From positions 186,001 to 250,000 of the forward strand of contig BPJO01000002.1 of assembly GCA_026004655.1 (NCBI GenBank): 64,000 nucleotides of DNA, given 5' to 3'. A program made the translations under genes and the position numbers. Positions within the stretch are counted from its first letter, which is position 1, and each line of letters starts with the position of its first letter. The notes under the pieces are model-generated. The model ran no database searches. It worked only from the letters and a program-made list of their open reading frames with translations, and was not told the DNA's origin. The DNA is from Phycisphaerae bacterium. GTDB taxonomy: Bacteria > Planctomycetota > Phycisphaerae > Tepidisphaerales > Tepidisphaeraceae. Below, one piece after another: positions 1 through 8,695 of the stretch.

Positions 1-720
1 CCACAGGAATCGGAGTTGGGGAAACCGATGGCACAGTTGCGGCGCCAATTCCAACAGGTCCTCATGTCCTTTCATGTAAAACAAACGTGCGATCGTACCC
101 GCGATGATCTGATCCGGGGCAATACCCAGGGATTCCCGGATTTGCTCTCGGGGAATCCGGGGATGAACAAATGGCTCGATTTCCATTCCGCTGTACACCG
201 TGACGTATTGCTGGGGTTGACCGATCCCGGCTTCGAGGGACTGTCGGGCCATTTCGTCGGCGACACAAACAATCCGATGCGTAATCGGAGCAGTCTTTTT
301 TTCCAACCATTTGTAAAAACAGTTCACGGCGCGCTTTTTCGAAGCGGTAAACGCCAACCCGTGGATCGTGTGAATGATTCGACGGCACCCGGCTTGTCGT
401 GCCGACCAGCGTCCAATGATCCCGGCCTTGCTCGAATGGGTGTGGACGATATCCGGATTCAGTTCGCGCAACCGTTTAGTCAGTCGTCGATAAACCTTCC
501 AGTCCTTGGAAGGATGAATCGACCGAATCATTTCATCGAACAACTCCACCCGATATCCGTAACCCTGTGCCCTGTCCAGGAGAGAACCTTCTGGTCCGAC
601 GGGGGGACCGGTCAGCAGAAAGACTTCGTGACCACGGTCGTGTTGACCTTCACAGGACAAAATCGTGTTTTCCTGTGCGCCGCCTACGATCAGACGGGTA
701 ATGATGTGAACGATCCTCAT
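1..720 (-). CDS. Glycosyltransferase family 4 (GT4/GT1 type), partial at left edge
   Basis: Minus-strand translation from ATG at 720 is open to base 1: MRIVHIITRLIVGGAQENTILSCEGQHDRGHEVFLLTGPP...DIVHTHSSKAGIIGRWSARQAGCRRIIHTIHG...VYSGMEIEPF...GTIARLFYMKGHEDLLEL; typical GT4 motifs. Missing from the ORF track because its stop lies outside the window. Confidence 0.9.
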   Translation of the reverse strand, partial: MRIVHIITRLIVGGAQENTILSCEGQHDRGHEVFLLTGPPVGPEGSLLDRAQGYGYRVELFDEMIRSIHPSKDWKVYRRLTKRLRELNPDIVHTHSSKAGIIGRWSARQAGCRRIIHTIHGLAFTASKKRAVNCFYKWLEKKTAPITHRIVCVADEMARQSLEAGIGQPQQYVTVYSGMEIEPFVHPRIPREQIRESLGIAPDQIIAGTIARLFYMKGHEDLLELAPQLCHRFPQLRFLW

Positions 721-784
721 ACCTGGCTATGTTTTATCAGACAATATCGCCGGATATGACGCAACCCGACGGATTTCCGGATGG

Positions 785-2093
785 TCAGGCGGCCTGTCGC
801 ATCGCTTGGCGGGGAGAAATGGCAACCGCATTGGGATACAAAGGCCCCGTTGAAGACGGTTTTTCGGAAACGGGTCGAGAAACAGGGACCGGAGAACGTT
901 GGTAATCGAAAAACATTTTCAATTTCAGAAAATGCTTTTCTACCGCGTGATAGCTGATCCAGGCAATTCCCCACGAGCACGCAATGGCCAGCACCAGATA
1001 AATCAAGATCGCGGCGTTGTAAGAACCGGTCCATCGGATCAACAGGTCACGTCCGAACACCTTATCGTAAGCCGGGACGAAAAACATGTGTGTCACGTAC
1101 AACCCATAGCTGTACCGACCGAGGCTCGTTAAAACAGGATTGGTCATGAAACGATACCCCAATCCCTTGTGCACTTGAGCCGCTTCCAATACCAGCCATG
1201 CACTGAAAATCGCCAACAGGGAATATCCGCCGATCGTGGTCCACAAGTCGTCCCGGTCAAACCTCTCATAAACGGCTATCAGAATAATCAGACCGGTCAA
1301 AGCCCCCAGCGCCAGAACCCGGGATCTTCGAGTCCAGACTTTCAAGGCATAAGAGTCCGTGATCAGAATCGATACCAATGCCCCGATTGCCAACGAATCA
1401 ACCCGGCATGGAGTCAATACGTAAGGAACCACCGAATCAAAACCAGCTAGCATCAGCAAACCCCGCAACAAAGGAGCTGACAAAATGCAAACCAGGCAAA
1501 TTCGAATGAGTTGTCCTCTTGAAGACACAAACCACACCACCAGAGGCCAAATCAGATAAAAATGTTCCTCAACCGCCAGCGACCAGAAATGATTAACGAC
1601 CCCCCATCGTTCGCCTTCCGTTGCCACTTTCAGGTTGGTTCCGTACAGCCACAGCCAGCTTTGATTTTGTATCAAGTCCGGTAGATCCCGGATCACTTTT
1701 CCGAAGTAATGACTCACAAACGGACCCAGAATCGGGGTTTGAAGCAAAACGGGCACGACCAGAAACAGCACGACCAAGGTCAGGTAATACACCGGGAAAA
1801 TCCGTAAGGTTCGTCGGGCATAAAAATTAAGAAAGTAATCCTCACTTTTTCGTGTTTTCAAAAGTATGGCGGTAATCAAGAATCCGGACAGCACAAAAAA
1901 CAGATCCACGCCGATCCAGCCGGTGTGTGCGGCTTCGAGAGCGCGGGCGTGTCCAGTAGGGACCGGAGACCTGAGGTGTAAAGTGATGAATCAGTACCAA
2001 CAGAATCGCAATTCCCCGCAATCCGTCGATCGCAGGCATATGGGCCAGTACTGAACCCCCCGGTATATCGGAACGTGCGGGTTTGGTTTTCAT
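785..2093 (-). pseudogene. Acyltransferase 3 family (OafA/YrhL-like), apparent single-base frameshift
   Basis: N-terminus MPAIDGLRGIAILLVLIHHFTP lies in one frame (ORF 1842..2114). The continuation GWIGVDLFFVLSGFLITAILL... lies in the next frame (ORF 785..1909). The two join if one base is removed near 1940-1950. Confidence 0.8.
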
Positions 2094-2233
2094 AAACAGC
2101 AACCTTCGGATCAACGCCGTCCCTCGGTCTACTCAGACGCCCGACGATGAACTCTTTGCCGATATATCGGACGGACCGATAATGTTGCTTAAACAAAAAT
2201 CGATCGTCTTTACCACCATCCGGAGGCAGAGAT

Positions 2234-2869
2234 TTATTTTCTGTTGTCTGGCGTTTTGGGGGAAGCAGATACCTTGACCGGTCCCCAGACGATACGGGCA
2301 ATGGCGTAGGTGGAATCGGACAAAGGGGTGTACCGGATAAACACCAGATGCAGGTAAGGTTCTGGTTCGGATCCGGACAGGAGGCTATGGGTTCGGGAAT
2401 CCGCGAACCAGTAAACCAATACAGCAACAACATCGGATTCGCCGATTTCCAACAGTTCTGAAGACCATTCTTCGGATATTTTATTGGCTTTTGATGCGCG
2501 TTGCGGATCTACCAGCAGGGGTTTGCGTTTCTCAAACGGAATGTCGGATTGTTCTCGGATCTGGTCGGAAATGTCGCTGGCCAGGGTTTGGGGTTTTCCC
2601 CTATAAATCCGGATGGAAACGATCTTGGCGCCTGTCAACCGACCGTCCATCGTGGATAGATCGGATTGAGACGATTGATCCAATGATCGGGCTGTGGCTT
2701 GTGGAGCAATGGCCGGACTGGTTGCTGACTCCGTACCCGTTATCCACTCGTGGGTTTGAGAAACCAGTTGAGATAATTCAGTCGAGACGGCGGCGTCGGG
2801 CAGATCGGCTCGGGTAAAACCAATCAATCCCAAGATTCCCCCCAGAACGAGTGTCAATCGTCTCAGCAC
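2234..2869 (-). CDS. Secreted hypothetical protein
   Basis: 211 aa ORF with N-terminal hydrophobic signal (MLRRLTLVLGGILGLIGFTRA), GTG start; no family recognised. Confidence 0.65.
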   Translation of the reverse strand: MLRRLTLVLGGILGLIGFTRADLPDAAVSTELSQLVSQTHEWITGTESATSPAIAPQATARSLDQSSQSDLSTMDGRLTGAKIVSIRIYRGKPQTLASDISDQIREQSDIPFEKRKPLLVDPQRASKANKISEEWSSELLEIGESDVVAVLVYWFADSRTHSLLSGSEPEPYLHLVFIRYTPLSDSTYAIARIVWGPVKVSASPKTPDNRK

Positions 2870-2981
2870 GCTTTATTGCTATCGACGATTTCTCATTCGG
2901 GGTTCATTTTGGAGTGCTTTATATGTACATGAACGAATGTATTAGTCGATCTGGGGGGGGGGGGTGACAGTTATGGGGAAT

Positions 2982-3014
2982 AAAAAACCCCGCCGGGAGA
3001 TCCGACGGGGCTTG
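2982..3014 (-). terminator. Rho-independent terminator of the porin-like gene
   Basis: Minus strand GCCCCGTCGGATCTCCCGGCGGGGTTTTTT: GC-rich stem plus T run just after the stop at 3043. Confidence 0.85.
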
Positions 3015-3042
3015 GGATAGCAAAAATAGCGGGATATCGGAA

Positions 3043-3882
3043 TTAGTAAACGAAGGACATACCGATGGTCCCGTAGAACACGTGCTGGCTGTCGTTATTG
3101 GCCGCCTCAGCGGAGTCAGCAAACAGGTATTGATAGTATCCGCCGACGTTGACGGACCAAGCTCCCCATTTTTCCGGAACCGGAAGCGGGAACGAAGTGG
3201 TCACGCCGACCGACCCATAACCTAGAAGGGCGTTGTCTCCCTCACTGTCGGTGTAATAGTCATTCAAGCTCAAACCCAGTGCGATCGGGAAGGTCAAAGC
3301 AGGAATTTCGTACCCGCCCACAGCAGGGGGAGTCCAGCTCGGTCCGATCCCGATTTCGGCATAGGTATCTTCCGTACCATTACCGTCATCGAACTCATGA
3401 TAGATTCCGATGTACGGCGCCAATGCAAAATCGTCCGCGATCAGACCGGTGTCATCGTAAGAAATGGTCAGACCGATTTCTTGGATGGTTTCGAAAGCCC
3501 CATTGGGGTATTGATACAGATAATAAAGCGGAGTAACGGTGAACTTACCGAAACTGATCGGAAGTTCTAGCGTAATATCGTTTTCATACCAAGCCCCGGC
3601 CCCGTTCCCGTCCGAAGCAGTATTCTCGGTATGAATGGAGTTCCACGTACCCAGGTTTACACCCAAGGTAAAGTCGTCACTTTCAACCGCGGTAAAAGCA
3701 ACGTTGAAATAAGGCTGAATGATGAGTCCGGCATTTTCTTGGAGATATCCACGGAAATAATAAGCCGAAGCCACATCAAATCCGCCTGAGAACTCCAAAG
3801 CCCCTGTGTTGGGTTTCTCCGCCAGGGCTACCGTCGGACCTGTCACTAAGGCCGCCAACGCCAGTTTAGAAACCAGCTTCAT
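3043..3882 (-). CDS. Outer-membrane beta-barrel / TorF-like putative porin
   Basis: Signal peptide MKLVSKLALAALVTGPTVALA, then alternating aromatic beta-barrel-like sequence ending in F-V-Y; ...FDVASAYYFRGYLQENAGLIIQPYFNVAF... resembles conserved putative porins. SD AAGGAG upstream of MKL. Confidence 0.7.
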   Translation of the reverse strand: MKLVSKLALAALVTGPTVALAEKPNTGALEFSGGFDVASAYYFRGYLQENAGLIIQPYFNVAFTAVESDDFTLGVNLGTWNSIHTENTASDGNGAGAWYENDITLELPISFGKFTVTPLYYLYQYPNGAFETIQEIGLTISYDDTGLIADDFALAPYIGIYHEFDDGNGTEDTYAEIGIGPSWTPPAVGGYEIPALTFPIALGLSLNDYYTDSEGDNALLGYGSVGVTTSFPLPVPEKWGAWSVNVGGYYQYLFADSAEAANNDSQHVFYGTIGMSFVY

Positions 3883-4195
3883 AAAGATGCTCCTTCTTGC
3901 CCCTAGGGGCATTTATAAAACCTGCGATTAGTCCCATTAACCGTGACGATTAATTTCCCTTATCGACATCCAAGAATAATTTGCTTCAAACTTAAAATTA
4001 TTTTAATCCAAATATTCGTGCAAGTCTACCAACATTCATATCAGGTCACTGATCCGGTCCCCTTATGTCTAGTACCCGACGGAACTTGTTTAAAGGCAGG
4101 GCGCGACAATTTTTTAATTCTTTAATTTTAAAAGGGTTATAAATTTTGTTGTTCGGTATTATTCTTAGCCGTGGTGTCCGACTATACTCACGAAG

Positions 4196-4862
4196 ATGGC
4201 AACATTTCTGGTTATAGGACCGCACCCGGATGATCAGGAACTTGGTATGGGAGGCACCATTGCCAAGCTCGTCAAGCAAGGCCATAACGTTCATCTGATC
4301 GATATGACGAATGGAGAACCCACTCCGCGAGGGTCTCCCGAACATCGTGCCCGTGAAGCCGCCCAGGCGGCCAAGATCTTGGGTGTCCCAACGGACTCTT
4401 CTGGGGCTGACCAACCGACAAGTAACTCCTACTCTCCAAGCGCGTTATCAACTTGCTGCTCAGATCCGCGTCCATCGTCCGAATGTCCTTTTCGTGCCTT
4501 ATATCCCTGATGCGCACCCGGATCATCTGGCAGTGACCCGTATTGCCGAAGACGCTCGTTTTGATGCCAAACTCACCAAAACCGATATCCCCGGAGAGCC
4601 TTGGTACCCCAAACGAATTATTTATTACTTCTGCACCCATCTGAAACTCAACATCAATCCCACGTTTTGTATTGACGTTTCGGATACCGTTGATCAGAAG
4701 ATGCAAGCCATCGCCTGCTATGAATCTCAAATGACGCCTCAGCTGATTGACCAGGTCAGGCTGACCGGTGACTATTTCGGTTCGCGTATCGGTACGAAAC
4801 ACGCCGAACCATTCTTCAGCCATGAAGTGATCGCTTTCGGGGGATTGGATCAGCTTATTTAA
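4196..4862 (+). pseudogene. PIG-L/BshB1-like N-acetylglucosaminyl deacetylase, apparent frameshift
   Basis: MATFLVIGPHPDDQELGMGGTIAKLVKQGHNVHLIDMTNGEPTPRGSPEHRAREAAQAAKILGV (frame of 4196) continues as QRTLLGLTNRQVTPTLQARYQLAAQIRVHRPNVLFVPYIPDAHPDHLA... (frame of 4311) if one C of CCC at about 4388-4390 is removed. Confidence 0.85.
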
Positions 4863-5069
4863 GTTTCCTTGTCAGGGTTCAGACCTCCAGCGTCTGGATC
4901 ACTGCAACGTTGTGAACGTCTTGCCCTGGAAAATCCATCGTCGGATATGCACGATTCATCGGATGAGGTCTGAGTTCATGAACTGTGTTCTGGTGCGATA
5001 CGTGTTATGCGTTCCGCTGGTGTAGTCCTGTAAACGTCTGACCGTAAGGCGAGGGTGTTTGACATGACA

Positions 5070-6482
5070 TTAAACAGATGCCAGGACACCGATCAGAACA
5101 CAAGTGCCCATAGCCAACCAGGTTTTCCAGTCTTTGAGCGCAAAGACCACCGGATCATGGTCGAGCTTGCCGCGGTGGGCAAAAAACCACAGACGAGTGA
5201 TCCAGTACGCCAATACCGGACAGATCAACCATAAGACCTGGGGTCTGGAATACAACACGGAAACCGCCGGCGAGCTGATGTACAACGCCACCACCATCAC
5301 CGCAAGGTACCCATTGACCGGTCCGACCACGCGGATAACGTCCAGGTCGGCTTGTTCATAGGCACGTCCGGGCAGGTTTTTACCCGGTTCCAACATCTGA
5401 CGCAGTTCCGTGTATCGTTTGGCAAAAGCCAAGCAGGCGAAGAAGAACATGCAAAACGCCAAAAGCCACGTGGAAGGGATGATCCCGGTGGCTATCCCGC
5501 CTGCCAACGGACGAAGGGTGTACATGCCTGCCAACGCCAATACGTCCAGAAGTAATCGTCGTTTTAACTGAAACGAATACGCATTGGCCAGGACCAGATA
5601 CCCCATCATCAACAACAGTAGTTCGGTACTGACCAGGACCGAACCGATCAGTCCGACCAGCAGGAACAACACCATCCATCCCACCGCGGTCGGAACCGTC
5701 ACGGTGCCGCAAGCAACAGGACGGTTCTTCTTCTGGGGGTGTTTTCGGTCGGACTCGGCATCCAACAGGTCATTCAGGATGTAGTTCCCCGAAGCCACAC
5801 AACTGAAAACCACAAACGTCAAAAGGGTGATTCCCAGTGCCTCGGGATCCTGCAAACGATGCGAAGCAATCACAGGCAACCCGACCAACAGGTTCTTGAC
5901 CCACTGATGAGGTCGGATCAAACGGAACAGGTCATGCCATGTATTGTTGTGAAGATGGGCAAGACGATGTACGTGAACATCGGCGTTTTTGAGAGGTTGA
6001 AAGCGTCTTCCGCCGACCAGGCCAGCGATTGTGCTGGCTTCAAAGATGATGATGTCTTGTCCCGAGTCTCCGAGGTATTCAAAGGCCTGTTCCTGGCAGT
6101 CGGTTCGGATTGATTCGAGCTTATTCAGTCCGATGAGGTTGGTTTGAGGGTCGGTGGCATAGACGGCATCAAAAAGACCCAGGTGTCTGGCCACGGCCTC
6201 GGCATAGTTGCGATGAGAGCCGGTGGCTAAAACGACCCGTCGACCTTCATTCTTGGCCTGTCTGATGTATTCGATCACCGGTTCACGATAAGGCAGGTGG
6301 GCAGGATCCAAATGGACCGTTCTAGCGATCAAATCCTTAGCAGCCTGGCGACTCTTGAAAAGACGGATCAAAACTCGCAAAGCACCGATCGGATGGTCGC
6401 GTGCCATCACCAACCAGGCTTGCTGCATGGTGTCAATCCGCACCAACGTGCCGTCCAAGTCCACGTACAGAGGAGGTTTCAT
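5070..6482 (-). CDS. HAD-like phosphatase domain fused to UbiA-family prenyltransferase
   Basis: N-term YVDLDGTLVRIDT (HAD motif I) and VVLATGSHR; C-term polytopic UbiA with RPHQWVKNLLVGLP and NDLLDAESDRKHPQKKNRPVACGTV. Confidence 0.9.
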   Translation of the reverse strand: MKPPLYVDLDGTLVRIDTMQQAWLVMARDHPIGALRVLIRLFKSRQAAKDLIARTVHLDPAHLPYREPVIEYIRQAKNEGRRVVLATGSHRNYAEAVARHLGLFDAVYATDPQTNLIGLNKLESIRTDCQEQAFEYLGDSGQDIIIFEASTIAGLVGGRRFQPLKNADVHVHRLAHLHNNTWHDLFRLIRPHQWVKNLLVGLPVIASHRLQDPEALGITLLTFVVFSCVASGNYILNDLLDAESDRKHPQKKNRPVACGTVTVPTAVGWMVLFLLVGLIGSVLVSTELLLLMMGYLVLANAYSFQLKRRLLLDVLALAGMYTLRPLAGGIATGIIPSTWLLAFCMFFFACLAFAKRYTELRQMLEPGKNLPGRAYEQADLDVIRVVGPVNGYLAVMVVALYISSPAVSVLYSRPQVLWLICPVLAYWITRLWFFAHRGKLDHDPVVFALKDWKTWLAMGTCVLIGVLASV

Positions 6483-6650
6483 TCCACGTATAACTTTAAC
6501 CTACTCGATTCCGATCCGCAGACAACGAAGAAACCGGACTGTATCGTTATCAGACCTTCGGTTCCGGTGCTTACGAGAACTGAAACGGGGCAGGCCTAAT
6601 TTCAGGAGTGAGAAACAACACCGACGATTAGTCGATTACGAGTGAAATAG

Positions 6651-6678
6651 TGGACTTCGGTAAAAAGGATGGTATGCT
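6651..6678 (+). promoter_or_regulatory. Sigma70-like promoter of orphan RNA
   Basis: TGGACT (6651-6656), 16 nt spacer, TATGCT (6673-6678). Confidence 0.5.
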
Positions 6679-6684
6679 AGGGTG

Positions 6685-6830
6685 CGAACGTTGAATGTAT
6701 CCGGGCGCTGAGAAAAAGGCTTTCAGAGTCCGGAATCTGAGCCTCCGGGGCTTTTGCCCCACCTAGCGACGGGCATATCAAAAGTACAGAGAACTGCCCG
6801 GTCTCTGTGCTTGCCCGTCGCTTCCTTTTT
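6685..6830 (+). ncRNA. Putative structured small RNA, family unassigned
   Basis: No plausible CDS. Successive stems: AGGCT/AGCCT with CAGA/TCTG, GGGGC-TTTT-GCCCC, then long terminal stem GCGACGGGCA/TGCCCGTCGC enclosing ACAGAGA/TCTCTGT, followed by TTCCTTTTT. Promoter-like boxes upstream. Confidence 0.55.
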
Positions 6831-6925
6831 GGGGATCCGAAAGATAGGGTGTTCATCCGGCGGTTGCAGACTGCGAGTCAATCCGATCCTGAAGTTCGAG
6901 TTGGTCCGATCGGGAACCGGCGTCC

Positions 6926-7336
6926 TCAGGCGGCATGGGGTAGGAATTGTGTCAAGGGCTGCGGAAGTTGTCGGATTCCCCGTCGAAGGGCTTTGGCGAC
7001 GGCATATTCCATCGACCGGGCAAACCGTGTCTGTACCCGTCGATCAGGTTCGATTCCCAGTTTCTTCATCTGTCGGATCGCCCAGACCCAGGCATGATAC
7101 TCTTCTTCACATCGACGTTTGTAAGTGGAAAACCCGATGACATGGTGACCGATTTCGTGCAGGAAAATAGCCAGACTGATCGGGCTTTTGGGACGGGGGG
7201 CTTCGATCCAGTTGATACACCGCCCGTTATGGTAATACACCCGCCAGGCACAACCGGTCATGGTTTTTCGCCATTTGCGGACCCGGATATCATATTTTCG
7301 CTTCAGTTGATCGACGATAGAGTCGTAATCGGTCAT
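6926..7336 (-). CDS. Small HExxH-type putative zinc metallopeptidase
   Basis: Contains HEIGHHVIGFSTYKRRCEEEYHAWVWAI (HExxH plus downstream E). Confidence 0.7.
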   Translation of the reverse strand: MTDYDSIVDQLKRKYDIRVRKWRKTMTGCAWRVYYHNGRCINWIEAPRPKSPISLAIFLHEIGHHVIGFSTYKRRCEEEYHAWVWAIRQMKKLGIEPDRRVQTRFARSMEYAVAKALRRGIRQLPQPLTQFLPHAA

Positions 7337-7480
7337 GCACCCGGAATGATCGGCAGAGTCGGTCCGTTCGATGAGTCTTCAACGTTCATTCTCAACCGGT
7401 CTGCCTCGAGGGACGGGCTTTTATCACTATTGAAAACGGATGGTGTGACGAGACCTGAGTGATTTATAGAATGTTTATGC

Positions 7481-8095
7481 GTGGATTATGGGTCGATCTT
7501 ATTTTCGCTAATGGGGATCCTGATCGGTTCGGGTCTGATGCTTCATCAGTTGTGTCGACGTCACACGGTGGGGCGAGATCGTTTTGCGGTCTGGGAGTGG
7601 TCGGTCAATCGTCGGTTCAAACGGGTGCGATCGGTTTCACCGGTAGGCGTGGAAGGTCTGGAAGTGATCGAGCAGACTGTTCGCGTGATCGAACACTATC
7701 AGTCCCGGGACAGCGATCGTTCGATCCTGAAAATTCAATCCCTCAGCCGATCCGGTACGCTTCGGACGTGGCACGTCCTGATCCAGGAGACCGACGGCCT
7801 GACAGGGCCGGTGGGTTTGCGTCCGGTCGGATCGGATGCCAGTCTCGTCGATTTGATGAACTTGCCTTTGATGCCCCGGGTATCCAATGAAACCCGTTTT
7901 GCGGTCTATGCCCTTAGGGTGACGGATGCCCGTCGGGTGGCCACCGGAGCGGTCAAAGCGCTTTTGCCCCCGGACATCGGATTGATCCGGTCTTCCGATC
8001 GTTTGATCTTGGATTTCACCGCTCGTCCGTTCGATCCGACCGAGTTTGACCGGATACTGGCTATTGCGGGTCAAATCCGTACGGTGTTGAGTTAA
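7481..8095 (+). CDS. Hypothetical protein with N-terminal membrane anchor
   Basis: 204 aa ORF, MDYGSILFSLMGILIGSGLML transmembrane start. Confidence 0.6.
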   Translation: MDYGSILFSLMGILIGSGLMLHQLCRRHTVGRDRFAVWEWSVNRRFKRVRSVSPVGVEGLEVIEQTVRVIEHYQSRDSDRSILKIQSLSRSGTLRTWHVLIQETDGLTGPVGLRPVGSDASLVDLMNLPLMPRVSNETRFAVYALRVTDARRVATGAVKALLPPDIGLIRSSDRLILDFTARPFDPTEFDRILAIAGQIRTVLS

Positions 8096-8429
8096 ATGGG
8101 TGATGGAAAAGTCCGGGAAAGGTTATCAGTTGCTGATACGCCCGAGAGTTGTGACGTTAATACCGACGTTTTTATTTGCATCGGTTTTAGGGCTCGGGTA
8201 GATTCATCAGCTCGAAAGGCGGAGCGGTGTGCTCCTCAAAACGGTTGGCCGAGCGAAAAGGTGTTCCGAGTCAGGTCGGATCGCGCGACCGGGTGTGTCG
8301 GTCGATTGTCGTTCGGAACCTCCAACCAACCCCCGCGGAGATGGGGGCGTATTGGGTCCTAGGCCGGGTATGTTGAGGGCTTGGGAGCCAGCACGACGGT
8401 TTTGAGGAGAGTGAAAGGGATAGGAGAAA

Positions 8430-8451
8430 CGTCTGAACGGTGGTTCAGACG
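8430..8451. repeat. Perfect inverted repeat in leader of the secretin gene
   Basis: CGTCTGAAC-GGTG-GTTCAGACG. Confidence 0.8.
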
Positions 8452-8695
8452 CCGTCCTTCCGAATCACAAGCCGCTGCCGGTTTGTCCCTTGTTCCTGAA
8501 ACGGATACGAACTCAGGACAATGGGATTTGCAAGGTGCACCAAGGGTTTTACAACCAGAGTCGTTGTCCGTTTCATGACACAATCGTTCCCAGCCCCATC
8601 TCACCATGCTTTGCGTGATGCCGGTGCATCACCAATGGGACGTCGTCTGGGAATGTTGTGCTGCGGACATGATCGCTTCCCAGGAGGAGCTTGTC

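Noticed and set aside
8096-8130. Possible RNase P RNA start (GGAAAAGTCCGGG)
   Set aside because: The resemblance covers only the P4-like GAAAGTCC core. The expected ACAGAA partner and other class A signatures are not found downstream.
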